A stretch of DNA of 64,000 bases from Trebouxia sp. TZW2008 (Eukaryota > Chlorophyta > Trebouxiophyceae > Trebouxiales > Trebouxiaceae): the NCBI GenBank assembly GCA_002118135.1, contig BDIU01000131.1, positions 1-64,000 on the forward strand. The letters run 5' to 3'. Shown in pieces: positions 34,133 through 45,000 of this stretch. Positions within the stretch are counted from its first letter, which is position 1; each line of letters begins with the position of its first letter. The notes beneath the pieces are model-generated. The model saw only the letters and a list, made by a program, of their open reading frames with translations, had not been told where the DNA came from and made no database searches. The translations under genes and the position numbers were made by a program.

Positions 34133-35687
34133 ATGCGTGCGTGCGATTGCAACTGCCTCATCAATTGCACATCGTTTGTTGATAAAATTCATGAAGCTAT
34201 TCTGAATGATTGGTCAACACATGGATGTCTACCGTAGAAAACATGTATCAATTTTGTACAATTTGAAGGACAATACAGGCAGAATCTGAATCCTCAAAGC
34301 ACACTCTTGCATCGCTCAACGCAGGAAAAAGCGCGCGTCCATGGTCATTTGCCAACGTATATTGAGTCTATCAATTAGATCTCAGTTGAGGTGCTGACTG
34401 ATTCACATGGCTGGACCAAGTGAACTGACAACGTATTATGTAGATGAAAGCATGTTGAGGCTGCCTTGGGTGATGATTTCAGGCTGGTCTGGGTGATGAT
34501 TTCGTTTGGGCTTTGCAGCTATCTGAGCATTGCGTGCTCATCTTGGCTTGTTGCAAGCCAACAGCAATTCAGGCAGCATAACTTCGCTACAACATGAACG
34601 CGCAGTGCATTGAAGCTTGCACGTCAGGGGCCTTGCAGGGTCCACCATACGTCATGGCGGCACACTAATTGCTTGCATCCTCTTACTAATGCCTGCAAGT
34701 AACAGGCCTAACTTGGTTGACTGGCACCACAAAAGGCGTCCCTGGCCTACTCAACAAAACGCCCACGGAATAGCTATGTAGGTATAGCACACTGTTTCCA
34801 TTCCAAGCAATCATGCTTAAATTCCTGAAAACACTTTAATATGCTGGCAATACTGCTTGACATTATTGAAGACAAATTTGGCTGGACAAACCTAGGGAAT
34901 CTGGCAAGCATGACTGCATTCTTGTCACCATGACACAAGGTTTAACGCAGTTGACGGCTAGCTTGCTGACTTTTGCTTTTGCACAACTGTAAGTTAAGCC
35001 TCACCTGCTATAGCCGGTGAAGATGGCGCTGCATTATGTGTGCCTAGGCCTCTGACTGTTCGTCCTGCAGGGACATTGGCGCACTAGTCTGTCACGCTTG
35101 AATGCAGTAAGACAACATACGTGACACACAATGTGCAGTACGGAATACACAATATAGGGTATTGGAGAGCATAAATCACTGCAAGTAGGGGGTATGGTGA
35201 TCCCCTCCTGTACAATTGGCATTTCATTGGCGCCAGTACAGCATTACGCCTTGACAAAATGCAAGTGTTTTGCAGTGCATATTAGGGCATGGCGATCCCC
35301 TTCTTGGATGACATCAAGGGGGCTTGAGATGCAGTCAGAGGAAATATGATTGTATGAAGAGGGGAAAAAGGCTAAGTACAGCATGAGGCGCCATAAAGGG
35401 AGCCTCTGTACATAGAGGCAGCCCAAGATCAGCATGAAAGGGCATGAAAGAATTTGTGCTTGCAGCAAAAGAGACGTTGTGCTGATGTCGTTCTAGCACG
35501 TGCAGTTGACATGGCATTTTAACTCGCTGCTGGGTCATGGCATGCTCAAGTTGGCATACATGATGTCTGTAGGCAATGAAATGAATATGCAACTCAATGC
35601 ATATGTAACTGGTTGAATATGCAACTGAATGATCACTTTTGACAGCCATAAGTGCCAGCATTAACAAGGCCATGTGATACCAGATAC
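34133..35687. other. no gene seen
   Basis: About 1.5 kb has only short, random-looking frames. Two related motifs, GGTATGGTGATCCCCTCCTG near 35193 and GCATGGCGATCCCCTTCTTG near 35287, hint at a small duplicated unit. Further 3' exons of the minus-strand gene at 35688 may lie here. Confidence 0.35.
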
Positions 35688-36290
35688 CTGAGCCCATGCT
35701 ATGCCTCTGAGCACCTGCTGGCCATCTAACGACGCCTGCTTGGGGGTAATGCTGAGCAAGGCCAATGCTTTCAAGAGTTCTGATGCAAAGTCTGCTTGTG
35801 GCACTTGCTGCTTTGATGTTGCATCCTGGCAGTAGCGCTGATACAGGTCACTCTCAGCGAGGGAGTTCTTTGACACATGCTTGAGCCTTGCCATGCACCA
35901 AAACATCAGCAGCATTTTCTTGGCCCTGGGATATTTGAAGTTGAGTCTTTCTTGCATCAGCAGGAACAGCTCATCACTGTCAACTGGCGTCGTGGCTATG
36001 TTCTGCTTTGTGCTGTGCATGGCAAAGGATGAAAACTCTCGTCGCGCACGATGCTGCCGGGCGCCAAGAGTGCACGCGGCCTGATCAGCAGAGAAATTGT
36101 TCAGGATGCGCAACGACCAGTGCAGAGCCATTGAATGAGATGCCTGCTTGCAGCACAGTGCTGAGCTGCAATGCAACATTGTTCTTACAATGAGCTGATA
36201 CCTTCGCATAGAGACGGGATCCCCAAACGCAACGTGCTTGACCACTGTTGTTGCTGCCCCTGAGGGCTGCAGCACAGCAACAGATTGCAT
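35688..36290 (-). CDS. hypothetical protein, two exons recognised, 3' end open
   Basis: Exon 1 (36202-36290) starts with an ATG and encodes a 29-residue leader. Exon 2 (35688-36012) joins in phase through AAG|GTATCA and GCACAG|CACAAA and ends in a GCTCAG|GTATCT donor, so at least one more exon is expected downstream. Even unspliced, the region is open for 209 codons. Exon 2 encodes a helical, charged domain: DELFLLMQERLNFKYPRAKK, then YQRYCQDATSKQQVPQADF, then ASELLKALALL. The pattern looks like a small helical or winged-helix domain, but I do not recognise the family and assign no function. Confidence 0.45.
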
Positions 36291-37149
36291 AGTTACTGCT
36301 GTTCTCGCTAGGTCTTGCAGTTGCTCTATTTCAGACAGCGGCGCAGAGCAGAAGTCACCTTTGCGTACGGTCCTTTAACCGCAAAGCTTTCGAGGCCAAA
36401 GCAGCCCGGCATCCTCACCTTTCAAGCATGACTCATTTCGCAGCTGGAACAGCAGCTGGGCTCCTGGAAAGCATCAACATTGTCAAGCTCGCTGGCCTGA
36501 CACTTCGAGCTTCCCTCTACCTCTGCAAGCGGTGCTTGCAGCTTGTGACATAAGTTGCTCGCCATGCAATCTGCACACATGAGCAATCAGCGTGGGTCCA
36601 AAGGCTTTTTGGATCCCACATGTAGTCATTTGAATCGTTTGCATCAATTGCATCTGCGCGCTGCCTGCGGCATGCCTGACACTTCGAAGTAATTGCACGG
36701 CCCTAAATGCAGGAAGAGCTTGGTCAAACAGCAGTCAGGATGAGCAATGCGTAAGGGGAGACAAGTTCCATGTCGTGAGTTGCCTTTGAGAGTCAATGGT
36801 CACTTGGACGCGATCGCATATGCAGCTAGCTTGCTGCAGGCAAGATGCCGCCGTTGCAAGGCCGGAACCACCAACAATCTCAGAGCACTTTGATAAGCTG
36901 AGCAAGCACCCATGACTCATGAGGCAAAATGTAGTCACAAATTCGCGGAATTTGATGCAAATGTCGCCCTCAAATTTGGAAGCCCTGCAACATCAGCTGC
37001 TGGGCAGAGGAACGAGATTCAACTGTATCGAACAGGTGTCCGCCCGCATCGTTCAATCCGAAACCTCGAGCCGTCGCGCGCGCACTTTGATCCGACATTG
37101 CTTGACCTGCATCGCCTTTGTCGCCGAGCACCACCCTCCCTTCGTCGAA
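36291..37149. other. divergent intergenic region, no gene seen
   Basis: This stretch separates the start of the unknown minus-strand gene (36290) from the secreted-protein gene (+, 37150). The last 240 bases are open in frame with that gene but lie upstream of its signal peptide, so I regard them as 5' UTR. Confidence 0.4.
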
Positions 37150-37843
37150 ATGCACTCTAAGCAGTGCCTCGTGCTACTGTGCGCTTTGCTTGCTGGCGCG
37201 TCATCAGTGATGGCTGCCAGCAAGATCGTGACCACCACTCCCGTCATCTTTTTCGACAACAAGGACTACTCCGGCGACACTCAGAACTTTCCTGTTGCAA
37301 TGCCCACTACCGTACAAGGAGGCTGCGCGCCCTGTGAGAGTCTGGTGAGTTTCTTTAACAGCACGATATGGCACAGCCTAATACTTCCAATTTCGCGAGG
37401 CAGTGCAGCCTGCTTGTCTTGGCTGAATGATGGTATCTATCTCACGCTTTGCTTAAGCGATCGCATACCCTTCGCTACCAGCGGATCACTTTCATATTGC
37501 CCAGCGCGTGATCTCTCTGCAGAACTACATCAGAACAAACTCCTGGGAATCTTACGTGGCGGGAAATGGCACCAGCATCCAGCTCTTCGATAGCCACGGC
37601 TGCGGCGGTAAGCGATGCAGTACCAGCAACAACACGATATCTTAGAAACCTTGTCCACCAGGACGAGTCTTCTGATTGCAGCAGCAGTCAGACAAGTTTG
37701 TGTGTGCTACAGGCAAGACATCAGGGAAGGTGGCAACCTGGGGTGTCATTCAAGGCACCCTTTCAAACTCTGTGGACTCTTTCATTCTTTGCAATGAGCC
37801 AACGTTGCCATTGCCACCCACACAAGGCCGCAAGCTGATCTGA
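37150..37843 (+). CDS. small secreted protein, possibly beta/gamma-crystallin-like
   Basis: Three exons are proposed, 37150-37344, 37523-37607 and 37713-37843 (411 nt, 136 aa), all GT-AG and in phase. A clear signal peptide (CLVLLCALLAGASSVMA) precedes the mature protein. The mature part has two similar halves. The first is VIFFDNKDYSGDTQNFP, with the aromatic-x4-Y-x-G spacing of a Greek-key motif. The second is SWESYVAGNGTSIQLFDSHG. Four cysteines (two in GGCAPCESL, one in HGCGG, one in ILCNEP) suggest disulphides. The crystallin-like assignment is inference from pattern only; a novel small extracellular protein is equally possible. The ATG was chosen because the signal peptide begins there. 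Confidence 0.65.
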
Positions 37844-38639
37844 TCTTGTACATGCCGCATATGTGCAAGCTGTCAACAAGAAAGCAGCGTAGCACATCCC
37901 CTTGCGAAGCTTTGAAGCACAATGTATGCAACAGCTGAAGTAGCTCAAAACAAAAAGTTGCAATAGTGCGTAAATGAAAAGCTCGTGATGTTGGCTATGC
38001 ATAGGCCGCCTTCTTGTTGTGCAACATTTGTCTTGTGCAAGCGGAAGAGCTTGGCAATGAGCAAGTAGACCTTCAACATGGGCGCAGCCCTAAAGGTGGA
38101 GGCGTCTACAGGTTCCGTGAACTACTTATGGTTGCCACTACCTCATTTGGACTTCATCAGGCAGATCTTGATATGTTCTAATTTGCAATGCAATCCTGTA
38201 ATTAGCAAGCTACACAGCGCACGCATCCTGGAAACTGCAGCTGCATTGGACGTGCCAGTGCTGCGCCAAAATGACGCAAGCGTCATATCTTCGTCCCTAG
38301 AAAAAATTTCGTGTTTTCAGTTTTGCAATCTTTTGCAGCAGCTCTTGCAATGGCAAAACTGGCCTAACATGCTTCTTAAAGGTCATGTCTGTCTAGGCGC
38401 TGTCATCAGCCGTCTTGTGTCATAGCTGTGTTTGCATGCTGCTACGCAACTCATCTTGTTTGGCTATAACAGCTCAATCTGGTGTTCACTAAGCTATCGC
38501 CTCTTGATATGAGACTCCCTCATTGTCTTGAAACTTTTCAAGCTTGGCAGCCAAATTCGCAAAAACATCCATTGCACACTTGGTAGCGGGCTCCTTGCAA
38601 TCCAGCTATGCACTAGCCAGTACTGGCACTAGTGCAAGG

Positions 38640-39700
38640 CAATGCTTTCTTGCATTTGCTATGAGAGCTAGGCTGCTCTAGTCAAATTCACAGTTGCGTG
38701 CAGCTTTAATGTATAGACTGCAGTAGCCAACAACTTGCTTCACTACTTGGCTTGACCAGTACTGAGCATTGACATGTACATCACTTCATGAAGCATTGCT
38801 GCCTATTGCAAAAGCGAACTCACGATCAAAGTGAAGGTCAAGCTGCTTCAGTTGAGTTCATAGCTGCTTGCAGCTTTGATGTACAAGCCTTGACAAGCCT
38901 CACATATATGTATATACATGAAAGGCATAATATCTACACATGCAGAGTCTTCCACATGCCTCTGGCAACTTGTAATCCAGCTGCACCTTGATTGGTGTGA
39001 GGTAGTGCTGCGCTATGTGCAGCATGTAAGTCAAGCTGCTTTGGCTGAGTGCACAGTTGCATGAAGTCTTGATACAGACTTTTGAAGGCATCACCTTGCA
39101 TTCGCTTGCACACTAGCTGCAAGGCAGTTCTGCTGTACATGGAAATGAAAGGCATGTTGCTTTGGATGAGTCCACAATTGCTTGCAGTTCTGATGCACAG
39201 GCTGCAATAGCCGACAAACTGCATTTGTTCGCATACCAGCTAGCTATAGCTGGTGTCAGGCAATACTATCGTGTGTTGGGGTTGAAGAGCAGGCTGCTTT
39301 GCATAAGTACACAGCTGCTTGTAGCTCTAAGATACAGGCGTTAAAAGGCAAACAACTTGCATCACACCTGCACACTTGGTGGTGTAAGGCAGTGCTGATT
39401 TACAGTTGGGGCAGTTCAAGAAGCTGTAATAAATTCCAGAGATGCTTGCATCTCTGATGTACAGGCCTTGCATCTGGCTAGCAATGCGTTTTACCCCATT
39501 CGCGCTCTGCAACATTGACAGTGTGATTGCGAGTGAACACTAGCTGGGGTTAGGCAGTGCTAAGCCATGTTCAAGATGAAAGTCAAGCTGCTTAGACCAA
39601 GTCCACAAATGCTTGCACCTCTACTGTTTAGGCCTGAGAAGCCAGCAACTTGCATGGCAGTTGTACACACAGGCTTGGCTCTGCAACAGCAGCAAAGCAG
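38640..39700 (-). repeat. orphan tandem array of about seven decayed units
   Basis: Units centred near 38710, 38880, 39065, 39190, 39330, 39457 and 39620 share GATGTACAGGC-like and TCAAGCTGCTT-like blocks at roughly 120-190 bp spacing. On the minus strand several read as an L-Y/C-I-R-x-A-S-x-C-G-L pattern: SLCIRTASNCGLIQSNM, GLYIRDASISG, GLNSRGASICGLGLSS, KVCIKTSCNCALSQSS. This looks like exon-edge copies similar to those in SecA introns, but I could not find the parent exon. A minus-strand frame at 39985-40248 with a basic, proline-rich start could be the 5' exon of the host gene. Confidence 0.65.
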
Positions 39701-40315
39701 CCTGGTGTGAGCTCTGTGTCTGGTGGCACACCAAGTGAGCAGCTGTTGCATATTGTGCAATCATGCAGGGCTCTCCTCTGATGCTTCTTTTTTCACAAGG
39801 CTTTGCACTAATGCTGAACTGCTGTCTGGTGGGGGCAAGCCATTGCTCAACCGCCGTTTCGTCTGCCTTCGAGTCGTGATTGACCATCATGAGAACATTC
39901 AGAACATGTACAATGCGACTGCGCAGAGTGTGACCTGCTCTTGAGAGCTGCTACACGCTGGTGACTCGAGAGACTTCTTCAAAATTAGCTTGCGCTTTTA
40001 TATATCTCGCCGCAGGCAGCTGCCGAGAAGCAAGGAATCGCTTCATCGTGCGTGATCAAGATGTTTGCACTCTTGCGAGAGGCTTGCCGAGATATGTGAG
40101 TATGCTGCGGGTCGCTCGAACACTGGTTAAGTGAGGCACATGTACCCGCCTCTGTCGACGCTATCGACGAACGTGGTCGCTCGACCGCAGGCTCAAGTTG
40201 CAACGGGGTGTACACCTGAGGCTGCCTCGAGGGTCTAGCTCGCTTCAATCTCCTGACGGACAGTTTACAGCGGGTGCAGTTGCGGTGTCTCCTGGTGAGC
40301 CACCCTCGTGCTCCT

Positions 40316-41340
40316 ATGGATCAAAGCAGTAAGCTCAAAACGACCTTGACAAATCTGATCTCACAGGATTTAGTTCCAGCAGCTCAGGCGCCCTCTGCAT
40401 AGACGGCAAGGTGCAATCAGAGCAAGTACTTCCGGACATCTCTGCCCTGCACAAGATGCTTCAGGACCAGTGGGACCCTGCAGCCAATGCTCATCTGGGC
40501 AATGTTGTCATAGCAAAACTCAGCAATAGAAAGGTCTGGTGGCAATGCCACCAATGCCCAGATGGCCATTTGCACCGATGGCAGGCAACTGTGGCAAAAA
40601 GAAGCTATGGTGCAGGCTGTCCTCAATGTGATGGCCGAAAGCTGTGTAGGCACAACTCGCTTGCCACAGTTGCCCCCAAGGTTGCACTGCTGTGGGACGG
40701 CGCCAAAAACGGCTGCACTGCAGACATGGTTCTTGCAGGAAGTCACAAGTCATGTCACTGGCAATGTCACAGCTGTGGGCACGAGTGGACAGCAACTCCC
40801 GGCAAAAAAGTGCAGTATGGCTCTGGGTGCCCGAAGTGCAATCACAAGAGCAATGGAAGGCGGCATCCTACATTTGCTCAGTGTCAACACTTTCTCTTGC
40901 ATCAGTGGGACCACCAAAGAAATGCTGCTGAAGGTTGGTATCCTGACATAGTAACGCTTGGCAGCCAGAAGAAGATTCACTGGCTGTGCAACAAGTGTCC
41001 TTTGGGTCATCAACATGCCTGGGCAGCTGGTCCTCACAGTAGGCTTTCTGCAAAGCAACCAGGCTGCCCATTTTGTGCTGGCAAAGCTGCTTGCAAGTGT
41101 AATTCCCTGCAGACACATTATCCTTCCATAGCTGCAGAGTGGGACTATAAGAAGAATGAGGGGACACCACAGGATTTCACGTTTAGTTCAAACTATGTGG
41201 TTTGGTGGCGTAGTGTTGCTCGAGGCAGCTGGCAGCAAAGGATCAATAGTCGCACCAATTCAATCCGGCAACTTGCAGCCAGGCAGCATTTTTCCAAAAA
41301 CAGCTTACAACATGACAGCCTTCTTGCAAACCAAAGCTAG
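40316..41340 (+). CDS. zinc-ribbon repeat protein (DUF4379/PF14311-like)
   Basis: The frame is open from 40367 to 41340. From the ATG at 40316 it can be joined by a 38-nt intron (AGCA|GTAAGC to CTCACAG|GA) that keeps phase but is unusually short, so the 5' end is tentative. Three complete treble-clef ribbons are visible, each preceded by a W-D-x-x-x-N linker: WWQCHQCPDGHLHRW with GCPQC; WQCHSCGHEW with GCPKC; WLCNKCPLGHQHAW with GCPFC. A fourth unit keeps the linker (AEWDYKKNEGTPQDF) and VWW but has lost all its cysteines. Such repeats are frequent in green-algal and some plant proteins, with unknown, possibly nucleic-acid-binding, function. The C-terminus is low-complexity and may result from a frameshift in the fourth repeat. 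Confidence 0.8.
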
Positions 41341-42002
41341 CGTCGTCATGTATCCAGTGTGACTCACGAAACGCATCATGTGGGCTAAGAGTCACTTCCC
41401 ATCTCCAAAAGTCATTCAATTTGACTACAATCTGGCTGTATATGTGTGGTGCCCAAGCCACCTTTATGTCATCAACGTTACGTGTATGCTGCGGTGCATG
41501 CAATTTACTACTTGAGAAATACCGGTTTGATGTATTGGCTTGTCCCTTTCATTATCTTCTTACTGCATGCATTCAAGCTCTAGCCGTTATTGCCTTCATG
41601 CCACCTGCCATGCTCTGCAACTTGAGAGATCTTATAGGACGTGACCATATGCTCAGGCTGCAATTTGTGAACTTTGTGTTGGTACGGCAAGATCGAGCAA
41701 AGGTTATATGAGTTGTCTGTGCGGTATAATATGCGTCACCTCACTGACAGGTGTGAGTGGTGCCACAGATACTCTCATGCCCAAGTGAGTCTCAAAGGTT
41801 ATGTGAATTAGCATCAGGAAATGCATAATCAAGGTCACACATAAAACGAACTCCTATCATCTGTACGAGGACTCTATTGTTGAGACAAGGCTGAAGACTG
41901 AGGCGCCAGTAGAGGATGCCAAGCTGCAACTTATGCTAATTGCGTGCGACCAATACGCGACAATGTCAGGTGGTAAACAGGACAAAATAACACACGACGC
42001 TA
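41341..42002. other. convergent intergenic region, no gene seen
   Basis: About 660 bases lie between the 3' ends of the zinc-ribbon gene (+) and secA (-). There are no supported features. It presumably holds both 3' UTRs. Confidence 0.4.
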
Positions 42003-45000
42003 CTACTCTCGTACAAAATTAGGCATCCTAGCTGATTGCCCTGCATCAGAGTCGTTGCCTGGATCTTCAGAATTGGCATCATTTGGGTGTGCGCTGACAG
42101 GGACACCGTTCATGCTTTTGCCAACTTTCCCTGTCTGTGACTCAGACTGTGTTTTGCCCACTGCTCCTGATTCCTGCTTAGCCTGTCCATTACTGGAATG
42201 TGCATTAGCTTCCTGTAAAAGGCCACTGTCTTGGGGAGTGGTCATGTCAGATTGGAATTTGCTGGCCAGGGGTGGGGGCTGTTGTGGGAACGCTTTGGCC
42301 CAGTTAGCTGCAAAAGAGCGGTGTCTCTGCTGCTGAGGCGGTTCTCTGAAGGCTTGGTACACACATTCCTGCCTGAAGTTCACAAGCGCTTGCAGAAACA
42401 AGGCACCTGCATCAGTGCAACATGCAGTTGAGCAAAGGCCTCCCCTAGCCGTTTAGCAGAAACAGCAGCTGCAAAAGCAGGTCACTAGGGTCAAAGCAGC
42501 TCCAGTGGCAATGTAGGCAACAATTTCTGGCATTGCCACCATGGTGCATGACACATTGGCTGCTAGAGCACACCCTAAGTGAGTGATTGAGTGACTGGAT
42601 GGGTGGGTGGGTGGGCGGGCGGACGAGGGAGCGAGTGAGCAAGTGTCTGAGTGAGTGAGTGAGTGAGTGAGTGAGTGAGTGAATGAGTGAGGGAGGGAGG
42701 GAGTGAGGGAGGAAAAGTTGTGAGAGACCAAAGAGTGAGCATGAATGCAGCAGTGCATGGAGCAATGCACATGTGTTCAAAAAGCTTCTGATAGACCTGC
42801 ATGGAGGCAGTTGATGGCGCTTGTATGCACCTAGTTGCTGGGTTTTGAAGCCTGCCCAGCAAATGTATGTAAGGGCTGGATGAAGCAGCAAACAAATGAG
42901 CGAGCAAACAAGTGTATGTATGAACGGGTGGATGAATGAATGTGTGCATGGACGAATAAGTATGTGCTGATAATACCTGCTTTTAGCCTGATCTCTTGCG
43001 CGAGCAGCTAAATGCATGTAAGCCAAACTGAAATGCTGAAAAAGTGTCTGACAGTACCTGCTTCCAGCTTGATCTCTTGCGTTAATCATTCATTCATTCA
43101 TTGAAAACCTGGGCTGAGCAGGCTCAGCAGGCCCAACTAGGTATATACAGAATCAATCAACTGTCTCCGACCAGTTGCGTCAATAGCTGAATGCATGTGC
43201 AATTACGTGCTGGAGTAGTGTCTGACAGTACCTGCTTCTAGCTTGAATTCTTGCACAGGGTCCAGACGGCTGAAGGATCTCAGATTCACAGCATGCTGTA
43301 GACTTGACGTGTCCTGCAGCACAACTACACTTGTGTTGTGTTTTGCCTTCACAACCTCAAATCAGCGGCATGCTGTAGACTTGATGTTTTGGTACAAAAA
43401 GCAGTAGGAGTTGAGGTAATAATGATGATACTTTGTTTTGTCTTATGACAGGTGCTTAGCTTGAGGTCAAAAGAGAGATAGCACATGCAGGCTAGTCACT
43501 GACATCTTGTACTGTTGTAGTACATATGCATGTGACAGATCAACTTGCGCTGCACATGTAACGCAAGCGCCAATTTGTTGTGGCGTTGATTCACATAATC
43601 CAAGTGACAACCCTGTTGGACTTTTTGACATGAAATGTATTGTAGGTCATAGGCACATCAAGCTTGGCTGTCACATGCCGTAGATTAGTGCTGATTGTTT
43701 TGCACGCTTTGTTAAAAGCCCTGTTAGGCCCACTTCAAGAAAACTGTCGTGATATCAAGGAAGGCACCATGTGCAGAAACATGTTTGCTGACATGCTGAT
43801 ACTGATACCATTACAGCACCCATGTACGAAGACACGTGTTACAATATATCAACACTGCTTCCACATAAACATAATGGCAGCAGAAGAAGGTTTACCCGGA
43901 GAAAGTGCATCCAAATGTCGTCCAAGGTGTCAAGCATCATGTCCATTTCCCAGAAAGCCGTCCTGCACCACAACAAGTCGCTGAAATCTGCTCATTTGTT
44001 GTATGCTGAAGGGCAACATCTTTGTGAGAAGAATTTAGTCCTGAAGTTGCAAAAGAGGAGAGGCTCACCCTCCCATGGAGAGGAACTGGCGGTTCTGCTT
44101 GTACTTGACCCGAAGGGACACCAGGATCAGTTGCTTCCCATGAGCAGAGTCAGATGCAATGCAGACATGCAAGCTAAGCTTCAGTGTACCAACTTTTGCG
44201 TGCAAGCTATTTTGGAGGGAAATGATCAGAACAGCAGGCAGGATCCTCATCCGGATCTCACCCTCATTTAAAAAGAAAGTGGCACTTCTATTCATACTTT
44301 GACATTTGTGACACCAGCCACATCTGGGTCCTGTTAGAAAGGGAATGCAAGCTATAGTCGAGGGCAGCAAGCTTGCAGGAAAACAATCATCCAGAAGACT
44401 TACAGTAGAGCAGAGGGTTATCCTCCCTTTGACAGGGTCTGGCGTTTCTGCTCACACTTGGCCAGCAGGAATGAATAATAAATAAACCAATAACGCAATA
44501 ATGCAGCAACTTGGCGTCAGCAAGGGCAGATGCAACAGTCGTGCAAGCTGAGCTTCAGCGTACCAAAAGTGAGGAAGCTTTACTCAGGACAACAGATCAG
44601 AACAGAACAGCAGCAAAATCCTACCCGCCCTTGGGACAGAAAGTGGCAGTTCTGCTCATACTTGGACAGCCAAAATTCACTCAGCCAATGGTGCAGCTGC
44701 TTGGCGTCAGCAAGGGCGCATCCAATGTAGTCATGCAAGCCAAGCTCAAGTCCATTGAGGTTTGTAAGCAAGCTTTACTCGGCTTCAGCATTGATTTATG
44801 TCTTTGGACACTCTTTTGCCCAAGATATAAAAGCTTTGCTTGCGACAACAGAACGGAATTTGATCAGCAGGTAGAACCCTACCCGCCCTTGGAAAGGAAC
44901 TGGCGATTCTGCTCATACTTGGCCAGCAGAAACTCGCCCAGCCAGTTGCGCAATTGCTCAGCGTGAGCGCCAGACCTGCCTTTGATGCGCTGTCGATTGC

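Noticed and set aside
42445..43089. Long minus-strand frames rich in His-Ser-Leu-Thr
   Set aside because: They are translations of the GAGT/GGGT microsatellite in secA intron 22.
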